Below are positions 8,938 through 19,125 of a stretch of 40,728 bases of DNA, piece by piece. This DNA is from Zygnema cylindricum. Taxonomy: Eukaryota; Streptophyta; Zygnematophyceae; Zygnematales; Zygnemataceae. The stretch lies in the NCBI GenBank assembly GCA_037447655.1, contig JBBHKE010000149.1, forward strand, positions 1 through 40,728, written 5' to 3'. Positions within the stretch are counted from its first letter, which is position 1. Every line of letters begins with the position of its first letter. The notes beneath the pieces are model-generated. The model did no database searches, was not told the DNA's origin, and saw nothing but the letters and a program-made list of their open reading frames with translations. The position numbers were made by a program, and so were the translations under genes.

Positions 8938-9350
8938 CATAGTTCAAAAGTAGGCGTTTTTTGGTATGCCTTTTGTAGGCCGCCTTTAGCGTAAGTTGAG
9001 TTACGGGCTTTCCATGTGATCTTCTTAGATCGCTACTTTCATCAGCGACCGTCCGATCATCCGAATCTGACGATAGTCCTATCGTAAGTTGTATTATGGG
9101 CTTTTCATGTGATCTTCTTAGATCGCTACTTTCATCGACGACCGTCCGATTGTTCAAATCTGACGGTTTAAATAAAAAGTTGCTCAAAACTCACAGAAAA
9201 AGATTTTTTTGTCCTTTTTTTTTTCAAATTTAGACATGACGTTTAATTCTCTATCGATCCATGTGCAACTCAACCCTGTTACTATTTTATTTCATTTTGC
9301 GGCCAATACAATATGGGTCTTAAGGCCATATTAACGTATTTGGTTTTGAA
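8938..9350. mobile_element. hAT-like MITE Y, second copy, one end lost
   Basis: Starts with the same terminus as the element at 7388 (CATAGTTCAAAAGTAGGCG). Its interior matches that element in reverse orientation, including TAATTCTCTATCGAT-, GAGTTGCAC-like and CCAATACAATATGGG blocks. No inverted terminus is found at the far end. Contains a direct duplication of about 90 bp (8991-9083 and 9084-9170) that the first copy lacks. Confidence 0.7.
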
Positions 9351-9399
9351 ACATACAGTTAAATCCTACAGCCTATAACTTATAACCTACAACTAATTC

Positions 9400-9740
9400 G
9401 TTTTTTGTTCTAATATTATTAACTTTTTGTCTTTTTATTTATTTTAATTTGTTATTGTCTTCTTGATCAGTTTGGTCGTTTTTATTTTGTTTTTACTTCT
9501 TTATCTTTTTTCTATTTATTATTATACTTTTTTTTTCCTTTTTTTTCTATTTTTTTACGTTATCTTCTTCTTTTAATCATACATCTTTTTTTTTCTTTTT
9601 TTCTTTTCTTTTTCGTTTTGTGTTTCCGTTTTTTTTTTTTTTTTTTCTTTTTTTTTTTTCCCATCTTTTACTTTTTCCTTCCTTCACCCGTTTTTCTTTT
9701 AACATTTTTTCTTTTGAATTACATCTTTTAGAGGATTTTC

Positions 9741-9775
<35 letters not shown>

Positions 9776-9776
9776 T
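9400..9776. repeat. T-rich tract ending in a (TTA)n microsatellite
   Basis: From about 9400 to 9730 the plus strand is overwhelmingly pyrimidine, mostly T runs. About twelve TTA/ATT triplets follow at 9741-9776. The long poly-lysine frame on the minus strand and the poly-phenylalanine frame on the plus strand come from this composition and are not genes. Confidence 0.85.
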
Positions 9777-9869
9777 TCTTTGTCTTTATAATGTTTTCTT
9801 GGCGTAAACGAATTTTCCAAATTATACCTAGTATTGTATCAGGGCTCACATTTTGAAACTGTCAGAAGG

Positions 9870-11719
9870 TAGTTCACTTAGATGATGGTGATAGCAATGT
9901 AGGAATAAAAATCCCACCACCGTAAAGCGAGTCAGAAAGACAGCGAGACACTTTAAAACAGCGTAATCCGAACACTGCATCAGCCTATAGAAACGGTTTA
10001 AATCAGTATGAAATATTTTGGAGTGGACAAGGACACCAAAATGTAGCTATTACACCTGATGAGGTTATTGGACTGTTAGAGAATAACAAAGATAAGAGCT
10101 ACAACACACTCATACAATGGGTGAAAGGACTCCAAGACGAATATAAAACTCAGTTAGCTATAAAAGAAGGGGGGGGTGAAAACCTTAGAGGAAACAATAC
10201 CATTCAAAAACTTTTACAAGAATAAAAAAAAAATACTTCAAATTTTAAAAAGAATAACCATGGAGATCGCCAAAAAGGTATAAGAGAAGCGTATTCTCTC
10301 GAAGATTACAAAGGGTTTCAACATTTTGGTTAGAGTTGGCCGAAAGAAAGCGCAAGGAAAAAAAATTGGGGATGGAGCCATACACCTGTGTTCAAGTGAG
10401 GTATGTATTCATAAAATACTAAATTTTGTATTTGCTTTTAATCGATTTATGTTCGTTTCCCACTTTAAACATTATTTTATCGTGTGCCTTTCTTTTCAAT
10501 TTGTGATTATTTTTATTTTTTTTGCGATAGAGCTTCATTTTTTGGCTTTCTCTTTGGTTTTTTTTTAGTTTATTTAAATTATCTTTTTTTTTGTATTCGT
10601 TTCTTTTTACCTTTTTGTGGTTTTTTTTTTATAAATTTTCATGTTTTTTTAATGTTTTTTAGGGTTTTTTAAGTTTTTTAAAGTTAATTCAAAAAAATGT
10701 TTAAAACGTAGAAATTATATTGTCATTTTTGATCTTTTTAATGTTTTGTTTATGTTTTTTTTGTAGGAGTCAATTTATCATGAATCTGGATGTCTCTGTC
10801 GCGGCGATGATTCCAGAAATGCTCAATTAGCAGATGTTTTCTCATATGATTTTCCTTATCTTGGGCCGGACAAAGGTCTTGTTCTGCCGATGGTTACAAT
10901 AAATAGGAAAACTAATATAGTAAGTTATCTATAAAACTACATTTTTTTTCTCTCTCCTCTCCTTCTCCCCTTCCATTTCCATCTCCCTCTCCCTCTCCCT
11001 CTTTCATAAAATTTTGTTTTGTTACATTTTTTTTTTAATCATAACTGGATAAAAAAAAATACTATTATTTTTTTTACCATTTTTTATGGTATTTTTTATC
11101 CGTAGAATGGCCGTGCAGAATATATCGGATGCATGCCCCATTTAGATTTTCTTATTTGCCTTGTAGGTGCTGTGGCCCAACAATATTTTTGGAGGTGGGA
11201 GCTAACAACCAATAAAAACATAATTCCAAAGTTTTTGTCGAAAGAAGCTTGGTACAGTGAACCCTTTACAGAAGGAAGAGTTTTAGCCAAAGATAGAGAA
11301 GGAAAAGAAACAACTTTTATGCAACCTCTTTGATATAACACGCAGTTCCAATACATAAAAAAAACATTCAAACTCAAAAACATTTCGTTATCCCACAAAA
11401 CGCATGCCGGTCGTGGACAAGGAGCAACGATGTTGGCGACGGGGGGGTAGGTTTTTTGTAAATTCATCACTTGTTTTTAATTATTAATTTATTTGATATA
11501 GTATATTTTTATTGTCTGTGTTTAATAAATTTTTTTTCTAAAGTTATATTTTGACTTTTTTTGTGGTGTGTTTTATAATAATTTTTTTCAAAGTTACATT
11601 TTGACTTTTTTTGTGGTAAATGTTTCAATGCTGATTGAGAAGCCATCAAAGTGATAGGACGTTGGACACCCGACCATTTTTCCTATTCTTATGTTATTGA
11701 TTTACGAACCGACATTTTA
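9870..11719 (+). pseudogene. Crypton-like Ndc10-type tyrosine recombinase, decayed, multi-exon
   Basis: Pieces in order: an N-terminal part (about 9881-10224) with RNPNTASAYRNGLNQY and a GLQDEYKTQ motif; an out-of-frame piece at 10226-10335 (HGDRQKGIREAYSLEDY); exon 10767-10919 (51 codons) with CRGDDSRNAQLADVF, holding the presumed first catalytic Arg; exon 11106-11446 with KTHAGRGQGA, the HxxR box; and exon 11629-11719 with IGRWTPDHF and the presumed nucleophilic Tyr in SYSYV. The intron 10920-11105 has GTAAGT/TAG ends and keeps frame. The layout matches the fungal Ndc10/Crypton recombinase family, DNA-integrating enzymes. Decay: TAA near 9934, a frameshift at the A-run near 10225, TGA before YNTQ (about 11331) and TGA at 11636-11638. 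The 3' end is cut by the gypsy LTR at 11720. Confidence 0.72.
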
Positions 11720-12209
11720 TGTAACAGGGTTACAGAATTGGGTACTTAGTGGCTAGGGCTAGGCTGCTATAAGTGCGATTTCAGAGCAGCGCAGTTGCGA
11801 TTCCAGAGCAGCGCAGCTGCGATTCCAGACCAGCGCAGCATAGCAGCATAGCAACTTAGCGGCGTAACAACTTAGTAGCGCAGCATAGCAATGCCGCAGA
11901 ATGTAGATTGAGCTGTATAGTTCTAGAAGAAAGTTTTGGATAGATCTCGGTTGACCGTGAAGGTCCACGTGTACAGCTGTATAGTACTAGGTTGACTAGC
12001 AGTTAGTTAGTTTAAATAGTCGAGTAAGACCTAGTGAATGACACCTCAAGTAGACCTACACAGCTAGCGCAACCTTGTACTCTCTTTGAAGTAATAAAGC
12101 GCAACCTTGTCTCTGAGTTCTGTGTGCTACTACTGTTGCTACGGGAAGATCCTTGGTGCTTTCCGCTGTACACTGGGACGTGTTGTGGTGTATTTTTGCC
12201 TCTTTTACA
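11720..12209 (+). repeat. 5' LTR of the gypsy element
   Basis: Begins TGTAACAGGGTTACAG, a chromovirus-like start, and most plausibly ends at TTTTACA (12209), giving about 490 bp. Three tandem 22-24-bp units of the form TGCGATTCCAGAGCAGCGCAG lie at 11773-11845. A TTTAAATAG element near 12011 and AATAAA near 12095 are candidate promoter and polyadenylation signals. There is no second LTR to confirm the ends. Confidence 0.6.
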
Positions 12210-12228
12210 CTAGTATCAAAGCTGTTAC
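12210..12228 (+). promoter_or_regulatory. Candidate gypsy primer-binding site
   Basis: TAGTATCAAAGCTG directly follows the proposed LTR end and resembles the TGGTATCAGAGC-type sites used by many LTR elements, with a weak 5' TGG. The assignment is tentative because the LTR end is inferred. Confidence 0.35.
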
Positions 12229-12272
12229 CCGTGATTCGACAGCATGGATGAACACGACGTATCCATTACAAA

Positions 12273-13796
12273 ATGTTGGCGCAAGTTCTCAAGGAGTTGG
12301 AAAGCGTGAGATTACAGAACGCGCAGCTGAGTAACACCGTCACAGCCTTGGAGTCGCGTCTAGGGGAGCGACCTCATGGAGGCGTAGAGAGAGACTCCTA
12401 GAGACCGAATTTAAGACTTCCCGGTGAATTTGACCCTGCAAGACACAAGAACCTTGACTCATGGCTATTCTCCGTGGCCAACTATCTCAAGAATTTTCCT
12501 AGCCTATCGGATCGTGAGAAGATTCACTACGCGGGTGGTCTTCTTAAAGGGGCAGCGGGGGCTTGGTGGAGAACATTGGTAGAGGACGATGAGTTACCGA
12601 CCGTCTGGGCGCTCTTCGTTCAACTCCTCCGCGACACTTGGCAGCGCGTCAACACGATGAAGGCGGCGAGAGATAAGATCGCAGTATTGAAGCAACGAAC
12701 TTCAGTGATGGAGTTTACGCAGCGGTTCTTGGAGTTCAAAGTTCAAATACCTACGATGACGGAGGATGAAGCCGTGGATCGCTTCGTGAAGGGGCTTAAG
12801 TCGTCTATTCGTAGAGATGTGGAACAATGGCTTGCTCGGGAAAGCACGACTCCTCCTCTCTCGGCAATCATCCAGTTTGCGGAGCGGACCGATTCGGTCG
12901 ACTTTAACTTCCGGAGACCTTATCACTACGGGTCGAGCAGTAGCGGAGGAAACCGACGAGACGAAGGTCCAACCCCCATGGAGCTCGGCGCAATTAATGA
13001 GGATAAGGAAGCGGTCAACTTCCTGCAAAAAAAGAAGAAAAACACCAAGACCAAGACCAATGACTTGTCCCCCGAGGAAATCCAGCGGAGAAGGCAAAAT
13101 GGCCTGTGCTTCCAGTGCGGTTCTCCAGATCATATGGCTCGAGAGTGTCCAAAACGGAAAGTTCCCAAAAAGGGAAAACTTACCGTTATGAGGTTAGTCG
13201 GTGGAGGAGGAAACCCTTTGATATTTCGGTGTCTAATAGGAGTAAGTGCAGCTAACTTCATGGTGGACTCTGGAGCATCGGGGAACTTCATTAACGAGGC
13301 GACGGTGAAAAGGTTGAAACTTCCTCTTGTGGTACTAAATAATCATCACTCGGTACAATTGGCCGACGGAAGTTCCTTATCCATTACCCATCGTACCCCG
13401 AGGTTACGAGTCGGCATTGGGAAATTCCGATGGTACGACACGCTTCATGTATTACCTCTTGGGGACCATGAGGTAATCTTGGGGAAGCCGTGGCTGAAAA
13501 AATGGAATTCGACAATTGATTGGAGAAGTGGCGCCATGAGAGTGAAGAAAGGTGAAGAAGAGTTCGAGGTAAAAGCGGGAGCGGCTGGTAAGGGAGCGGA
13601 AAAGGGACGCCTGCTTTCGGCCTTACAGCTTAATAGGGCACTCAAGAAAGGGGAAACAATTGGTATGGCGGTCGTCCAGCTAATGGAGGAGGGGAAGGAG
13701 GAGATTCGGAAGAATGGAAGAAGAAGGACCCCGACTTCGACTCCAAAGAAAGTGACGACATTGGAAAGACTTCCGAGGAGGCCCCGGAAGTCGTGA
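12273..13796 (+). pseudogene. Gypsy gag-protease
   Basis: The likely start is ATG 12273, in frame with the long downstream open frame. An amber codon at 12399-12401 interrupts it at codon 43. Residues about 4-33 look like a coiled coil (LKELESVRLQNAQL). The capsid region (LKGAAGAWWRTL) is followed by a CCHC zinc knuckle, CFQCGSPDHMAREC, near 13110-13155. A retropepsin active site, FMVDSGASGNF, lies near 13258. Gag packages element RNA and protease matures the polyprotein. The frame ends at TGA 13794-13796, while RT continues in the -1 frame through a 160-base overlap. That could be a single-base mutation or a frameshift junction; an acidic open stretch in the -1 frame favours a formerly continuous reading frame. 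Confidence 0.88.
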
Positions 13797-15006
13797 CAAA
13801 ACTTCTCGAGGAGTACGCAGATGTATTTCCCCAGAAGCTCCCCGAAGGATTACCTCCGAAGCGCGAAGTAGACCATAGGATAGAGCTTGTTCTTGGAGTG
13901 GTACCCCCGGCTAATCGGATGTACAAGATGAGCTACACCGAGTTGGACGAATTGAAAAAGCAACTCGCGGAGTTGGTCGAAGCCGGAGCAATCGAACCAA
14001 GCAAGTCACCGTATGGAGCCCACGTTCTCTTTGTGAACAAGAAAGATGGAGGTTTCCGTATGTGTGTAGACTACCGAGCGCTGAACAAATTAACGGTGAA
14101 GAATGCGTACCCCTTGCCGAGGATAGACGAATTGTTGGATCGACTTCGAGGTGCTAAATATTTTTCGAAATTAGACTTGCTGAGCGGCTACCACCAGATT
14201 AGAATTGCCGAGGAAGATGAGGAGAAAACGGCGTTCAGAACTCGATACGGTCATTTCCAGTTTCGGGTAATGCCGTTCGGGTTGACTAACGCACCGGCGA
14301 CCTTTATGCATTTAATGAATTCCATCTTTCGGCAATATCTGGACGCGTTTGTGATCATCTTACTAGACGACATACTGGTGTATAGCCAAATGCAGAAGGA
14401 GCATATGAAGCACTTACGGACGGTCCTCCAGGTCCTTCGGGAAAATAAATTGTACGCAAAAAGAAGTAAATGTGACTTCTTCAAGGAGAAGATTGATTTT
14501 TTAGGACATGTGGTGAGCCGGGACGGAATCGCAGTGGATCCAAACAAGACAAAGGTCGTTAAGGAGTGGCCGAAGCCGACAAATATCACGGAGTTACGGA
14601 GCTTCCTAGGACTATGCTCGTATTATCGACGTTTTGTCGAAGGTTTCGCAAAAATCGCAGCACTGCTCACGGAATTGCTCAAGAATGATGTGCCCTATGA
14701 TTGTAAAGCGGCGCAAGGGGCAACCTTTAACACGCTAAAGGAGCGGTTGGTTACCGCCCCTGTGTTAGCTGTTCCCGATCCGGATTTACCTTTGACGATA
14801 ATTACCGACGCTAACGATACGGCTATTGGAGCGATCGTTATCAAGATCAAGGAAAAGGCCTTCAACCCATCGCCTACGACAGTCGAAAACTAAAGGCAGC
14901 AGAGCTGAACTGGGCCACCCATGAGAAAGAGACAATAGCTATCATCAATGCGCTGGAGGTTTGGAAGTGTTACGTTCAGGGGAAACGGATCATGGTTATC
15001 ACGGAT
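13640..15006 (+). pseudogene. Gypsy reverse transcriptase and start of RNase H
   Basis: The -1 frame is open from 13637 and reads into the RT linker ([14 protein letters not shown], from about 13799). RT blocks present: [49 protein letters not shown] and the catalytic site as LLDDILVYS at 14360-14386, where the usual first Tyr of YxDD is Leu. RNase H starts with [11 protein letters not shown] near 14800. A frameshift near 14850 moves the frame, after which RNase H motifs ([23 protein letters not shown]) continue to 15006. There the copia solo LTR splits the gene; it resumes at 16202. Confidence 0.9.
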
Positions 15007-16196
15007 TGAAACTCTGAGACCTCCATTGGCCCTCAGAGTATGCAGATCCAAAAGAAGCTAATCTAGATAGTGCCGACTCCAAGTTAATATAAACCCAAAT
15101 GACTACCCCTTGACAGTCACAATCCCAATATAGATTCACCCCTGTGAAATAACACTTTCTGTGTGCTCAGTTCCACCACAGAATGCAAAGTTAGAATATG
15201 AGATTTGGACACATTCACCCACTTTGACTTTCCCTTATAAATGCAGCCACCTTGGCAGACAAAAACTCTGACCGACTACACCCCTGTGTAGCATGGACTC
15301 CCCTGAGTCCGCAGCAAAAAGAATCACTGAAAATGGTCAAGTAAATTGATAGATATGGTTGGCCAAAGTTTGTGATTTATACAGAGTGCTCTCTGGGAGA
15401 GGCAGCTGCCTACCCAAATTTTTTAAGTCCTATTCCCTCTCTAAAACTCTATCTACTGAAGTACGGCACCAATCAAATTATTGTATCGTACAGAAAAGTA
15501 CAGGTGCCGGTGTACTTTCTGTACGGCCATTGTACGACATGGCCAAAATGTCGACACGTGTCATATCCGGATTTGTTTCCGTAATCTCCGGAGTTGCCGC
15601 AATCCAATGTAGCGTTACCACGTGTCACTCAATGTGGCGATGATCGCAAACCGCCAAAATCGTACGCCGCGATCTCGACATCCTTCGCGGCCGTCCAATC
15701 AATTTTGGATTTCAATCGTGGCCGTCATAAATACCTGCGCGGTATTATTTCCGGCGTCAAACAAACTGCGCAGTATTTATTTCGTATACGTACCGTACGT
15801 CGTACTTTACACAACTGTTTCTATGCAGTATGCATATAGTTCTAGTTTAATGAATTAGTGTTATTGTAACAGTTTAAATAAATATCATACCCGTCAATAT
15901 GTAATACAATGTAGACTATCTGGATAAGACTACCGGCTACTGCGGTTGTGACACATGGGAGGTACCAAGATCAAATCCTGGCTCTGTCAAAACTACTTTT
16001 AGAGAAAACCCCCTATAAAACAACTGTCTGTCTCCCTCTAGACAGCACAGGCAGCCATGGCTAACTCCTCCTCCATTCTTCAGTGACTGCGACAAGTGTG
16101 GGGACTTGAGGAGGAGTAAGAGGCAGGCTGTCAATATCTACTATTTTGCCTTTTATTTTGCAATCTCTAGACCTAGAAAATACTTGAATTCCAACA
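15007..16196 (-). repeat. Solo copia-family LTR inside gypsy RNase H, 1,190 bp
   Basis: Bounded by CGGAT at 15002-15006 and 16197-16201, a 5-bp target duplication. Removing the insert restores the RNase H frame across the site (VITD then HHALQ). On the minus strand it runs TG...CA and its start and end match the LTRs of the copia elements at 19126 and 34718. A TATAAAT on the minus strand near 15376-15382 corresponds to the TATA position of the other LTRs. No internal coding region remains, as expected after LTR-LTR recombination. Confidence 0.93.
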
Positions 16197-17698
16197 CGGA
16201 TCACCACGCCTTACAATATCTCCAAACCCAGCCGAAGTTGTCCAAGAAACAAGTGCGCTGGATGACGTTTGTGCAGACCTTCGGTCCGGAACTTGTTATA
16301 GAATATAAGCCGGGCAAAACGAACCCGGCGGATGCGCTGTCAAGAAGACCCGACGTCGCTGCGCCGGGAGCGGATCAACGACCGCAAGCTTCGTCGCAAG
16401 GGAACGGAGACTTTGTGAAAGAGAACACCGCAGCGTCGACCGCAGCGCAAGACCCGAAACTCAGCGCAGTCACCAGTACGATGCAGGTGGACAAACAGTG
16501 GTTAAGTCGGATAAAGGCCGCCTACGACGACGATGATGCACTAGAGGAACTCATCAAATGGAAGGTACTCCTTCGAACCGCCAATGTTATGTGGCGGTAA
16601 AGACCGAGTAAGACAACACGGCTTTATGTGCCAACAAATACGGAACTTCGTCACACGATTCTTAAAATGAGTCTCGACGAGCTGTTTAGTGGACATTTTG
16701 GGCGGGATAAAACAACCGCACGTGTTGCTGAGGTATATTACTGGCCAAACATGACTCGAGACATTGCAGAATATGTTCGGACGTGTGACTCGTGTAATAG
16801 GAACAAATCGGACTCAGGGCAAGAAGGTCTGTTACTACCCTTTCCAATACCATCTGTTCCTTGGGACGCGATTTCGATGGATTTCATCGTGGCCCTCCCA
16901 CTGACGAAGGAGGGCTACGACTCGATCTTCGTTGTTGTGGATTACCTGACGAAAATGGCACATTTCCTACCTACGTCCACCACAGCTACAGCACGAGATA
17001 TCGCGGACTTATTCTTTCGGGAGATATTCCGCCATCACAGACTTCCAAAAAGGATCGTCAGCGACCGCGATCGTAAATTCGTGAGCCACTTTTGGCAAAA
17101 TCTATTTGCGTTATGTGGCACACAGTTGGCTATGTCCACAGCCTACCACCCTCAAACTAATGGTCAGACTGAAAGGGTGAATCGAACTTTGGAAGAAGCG
17201 TTGCGGGCTTATGTCTCGGTACACCAAACGGATTGGGTGGACCATTTAACAACGACCGAGGTAGCATATAACAGTACAGTGCACTCTTCGACGAATGCTA
17301 CGCCATTCTACCTCAATGGACGACAGCCCACTCTTCCCCAAAACTTATTGGTAGCGGATTGCCAAACACCGGCAGCTCTGGACTTTGCCAAAACGCTGCA
17401 AGAAAACCTGGAAAAGGCGGCCAAGGCGCTCCAAATGGCAAAGGATCGTCAAAAGTCGCAGGCCGACGCTCATCGGAAGGACATCGTCTTTAGCGTGGGG
17501 AATAAGGTTCGCCTTAATATGGCAAACCTCTCCTTACCGGGTGCCCTCTCTAAGAAGTTGGCACCAAAGTTCACGCGCCCATTCACAATTCTTTCCCGTG
17601 TGGGCGACGTGGCTTACAAGTTGGATATCCCGACGGAATGGCATATCCAGAATGTTTTCCATGTTTCCCTTCTTAAACCATTCCGCGATCCTGATTAA
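16197..17698 (+). pseudogene. Gypsy RNase H C-terminus and integrase
   Basis: Resumes in frame after the solo LTR with HHALQYLQTQPKLSK and the RNase H tail KPGKTNPADALSRRPD. A TAA at 16598-16600 interrupts the same frame. The integrase then shows the HHCC zinc domain (LRHTIL, SGHFGRDKT, TCDSCNRNK), the DDE catalytic residues in MDFIVALP, VSDRDRKF and QTERVNRTLEE, and a GPY/F-like module (FTRPFTILSRVGDVAYKL). Integrase inserts element cDNA into the genome. The frame ends at TAA 17696-17698, directly followed in the same frame by ATG and the chromodomain. Confidence 0.92.
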
Positions 17699-17935
17699 AT
17701 GTTCCCTAATCGACGACGGCATACCCCTTTACCACCCGTTCGAGGCACCTCGGACGAGTATGAGGTGGAAGAGATCCTTCAGTCACGCCACTCTCGGAAT
17801 TCCAACTCCACCCAATACTTGGTGCGTTGGAAGGGTTACGGTGCTAAGGACGACTCTTGGGTGGATGAGAAGGATCTGCATTCTCCGGAGTTGCTGCGCC
17901 GGTTTCAGCGGAGTGAGGACACTCTGCTTTACCGG
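17699..17935 (+). pseudogene. Gypsy integrase C-terminal chromodomain
   Basis: Continues the integrase frame past the TAA at 17696. Residues about 20-66 form a chromodomain: YEVEEILQSRHS, TQYLVRWKGY, DDSWVDEKDL and SPELLRRFQ, with the aromatic/acidic pattern of chromovirus chromodomains (Y/W/W). Such domains bind histone marks and steer integration to chromatin. The open frame runs on without a stop into low-complexity GCAGCG-rich sequence to about 18260 and then into the acidic ORF. Confidence 0.92.
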
Positions 17936-18403
17936 AGGGGCAATCGCAGCGGCCGCAACAAAGGAGCGAATCGCACTGTCGCAACCATCGCAATCATCTT
18001 GGGGACGCGGCAAAGGACCGCAGCGGCGATGTTACCACACCGCAGCGCTGTAGCAGCGGAGCCACCGCAGCGCAACATGGTTATGATGACGTCAGAGGAT
18101 CGAAGCACCACCGCTGCGCTGACAGGAAAGCGCAACGGCGCAATTGTGTTTCACTATATGGGTAACGACGAACCCTCGGTTTCGCCGCTGAAGCGCTGTT
18201 TTATAAATGATGGACGCTGCGATACCCTCGCACGCTGCGACGCTTCGCAAAGTCCAAAAGTGAAACCCTCAACCCCCGTGAATAAAGTCGCCATCCGTCC
18301 TCACGACCAACCTAGTCTCGGCAGCTTGGAAATTGCTTCTCTCCGCACAATCAGTTTACCTTCGCTTTTGGAATTACCTGAATTGTCTGGTTCAGCAGTG
18401 TCT

Positions 18404-19125
18404 ATGGCGTCAACGTCCTCTCCACCACCGAAAAGGAGGAGACTGGTACCGGTGGGACAAGGAGATCCGAACCGTCCCGAGAGATTGTTAAGGGCGGCGG
18501 AGGCCATGGTGGAAGCTAGCAGGCGAAGAGAAGTAGAAGTGGAGCCGGAACCTGAGGAAAGTGCCAGTAGCGAGGCAGGACCGGCAGAGACCAGTGGAGG
18601 GGAGGGGTCAGAAAACTCACAAGACCCTGAATACACCCCAACCCAGGAAGGTGATCAGGAATTTAAAGAAGATCATGAGCTATCGGAGGCCGAGGAACCG
18701 GAACGAGAACCAACGCCTCCGCCAATTGAAGAGCGCGCCTCAGATCTAGAGGTGATGCGGGACCTAAACAAGGAGAGTATCGAGGACGAGCAGTCGTCTG
18801 AAAGCGCGGAAAAGAAGGTAGAGGCACAATACCCCAGTGGCGACTATGTGTTCCTCCTGCGAGGGAACCGAAGAGATCCGGAGGAGGAAAGTGAACAGGG
18901 AGAGGAAATTCCCGACTACCTCTTCCCACTACCGGTCAACACCCAGCATCCGGACCTCGCCTTCAGCTTCGCCAAAAGGTTTTATTGGAACCCCTCGGAG
19001 TGGCCCGAGGAATGGCGTATGAGAAGCCTGGAGATTCCATCCGTATTCCTGCCGATGTTCCGTCACACCCAGCGTGGAATTTCATGCGGACAAAAGACCT
19101 GGGAAATAATCATAAGGGTTATATG
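18404..19125 (+). CDS. Extra acidic ORF after the chromodomain, function unknown
   Basis: The chromodomain frame stays open; ATG 18404 is a natural start for a separate protein beginning MASTSSPPPKRRRLVPV, whose PPPKRRRL resembles a nuclear localisation signal. The middle is long, Glu-rich and probably disordered (EVEVEPEPEESASSEAG, DPEYTPTQEGDQEF). The last 70 residues are more ordered, with Trp and Phe (FYWNPSEWPEEWRMRS). About 240 codons lie before the copia LTR at 19126; the frame ends by chance at 19198 inside that LTR. No membrane segment, so not env-like. It could be a C-terminal tail of integrase rather than a separate protein. Confidence 0.55.

Larger units (their letters stand above)
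11720..19125 (+). mobile_element. Ty3/gypsy chromovirus, nested and 3'-truncated
   Basis: A 5' LTR is followed by gag, protease, RT, RNase H, integrase, chromodomain and an extra acidic ORF, the order of Ty3/gypsy chromoviruses. It inserted into the Crypton at 11719/11720. Its RNase H is split by a solo copia LTR (15007-16196) and its 3' end is lost at the copia insertion at 19126; no 3' LTR is seen. Its GC content is clearly higher than the flanking DNA. At least one frameshift and three in-frame stops make this copy inactive. Confidence 0.93.

Noticed and set aside
9577-9856. Long Lys-rich (minus) and Phe-rich (plus) ORFs
   Set aside because: They come entirely from a T-rich tract and a TTA microsatellite; there is no normal amino-acid composition.
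12702-13133. 143-codon minus-strand ORF opposite gypsy gag
   Set aside because: Shadow of the gag frame in GC-rich coding DNA; the plus-strand capsid and zinc knuckle are clear.
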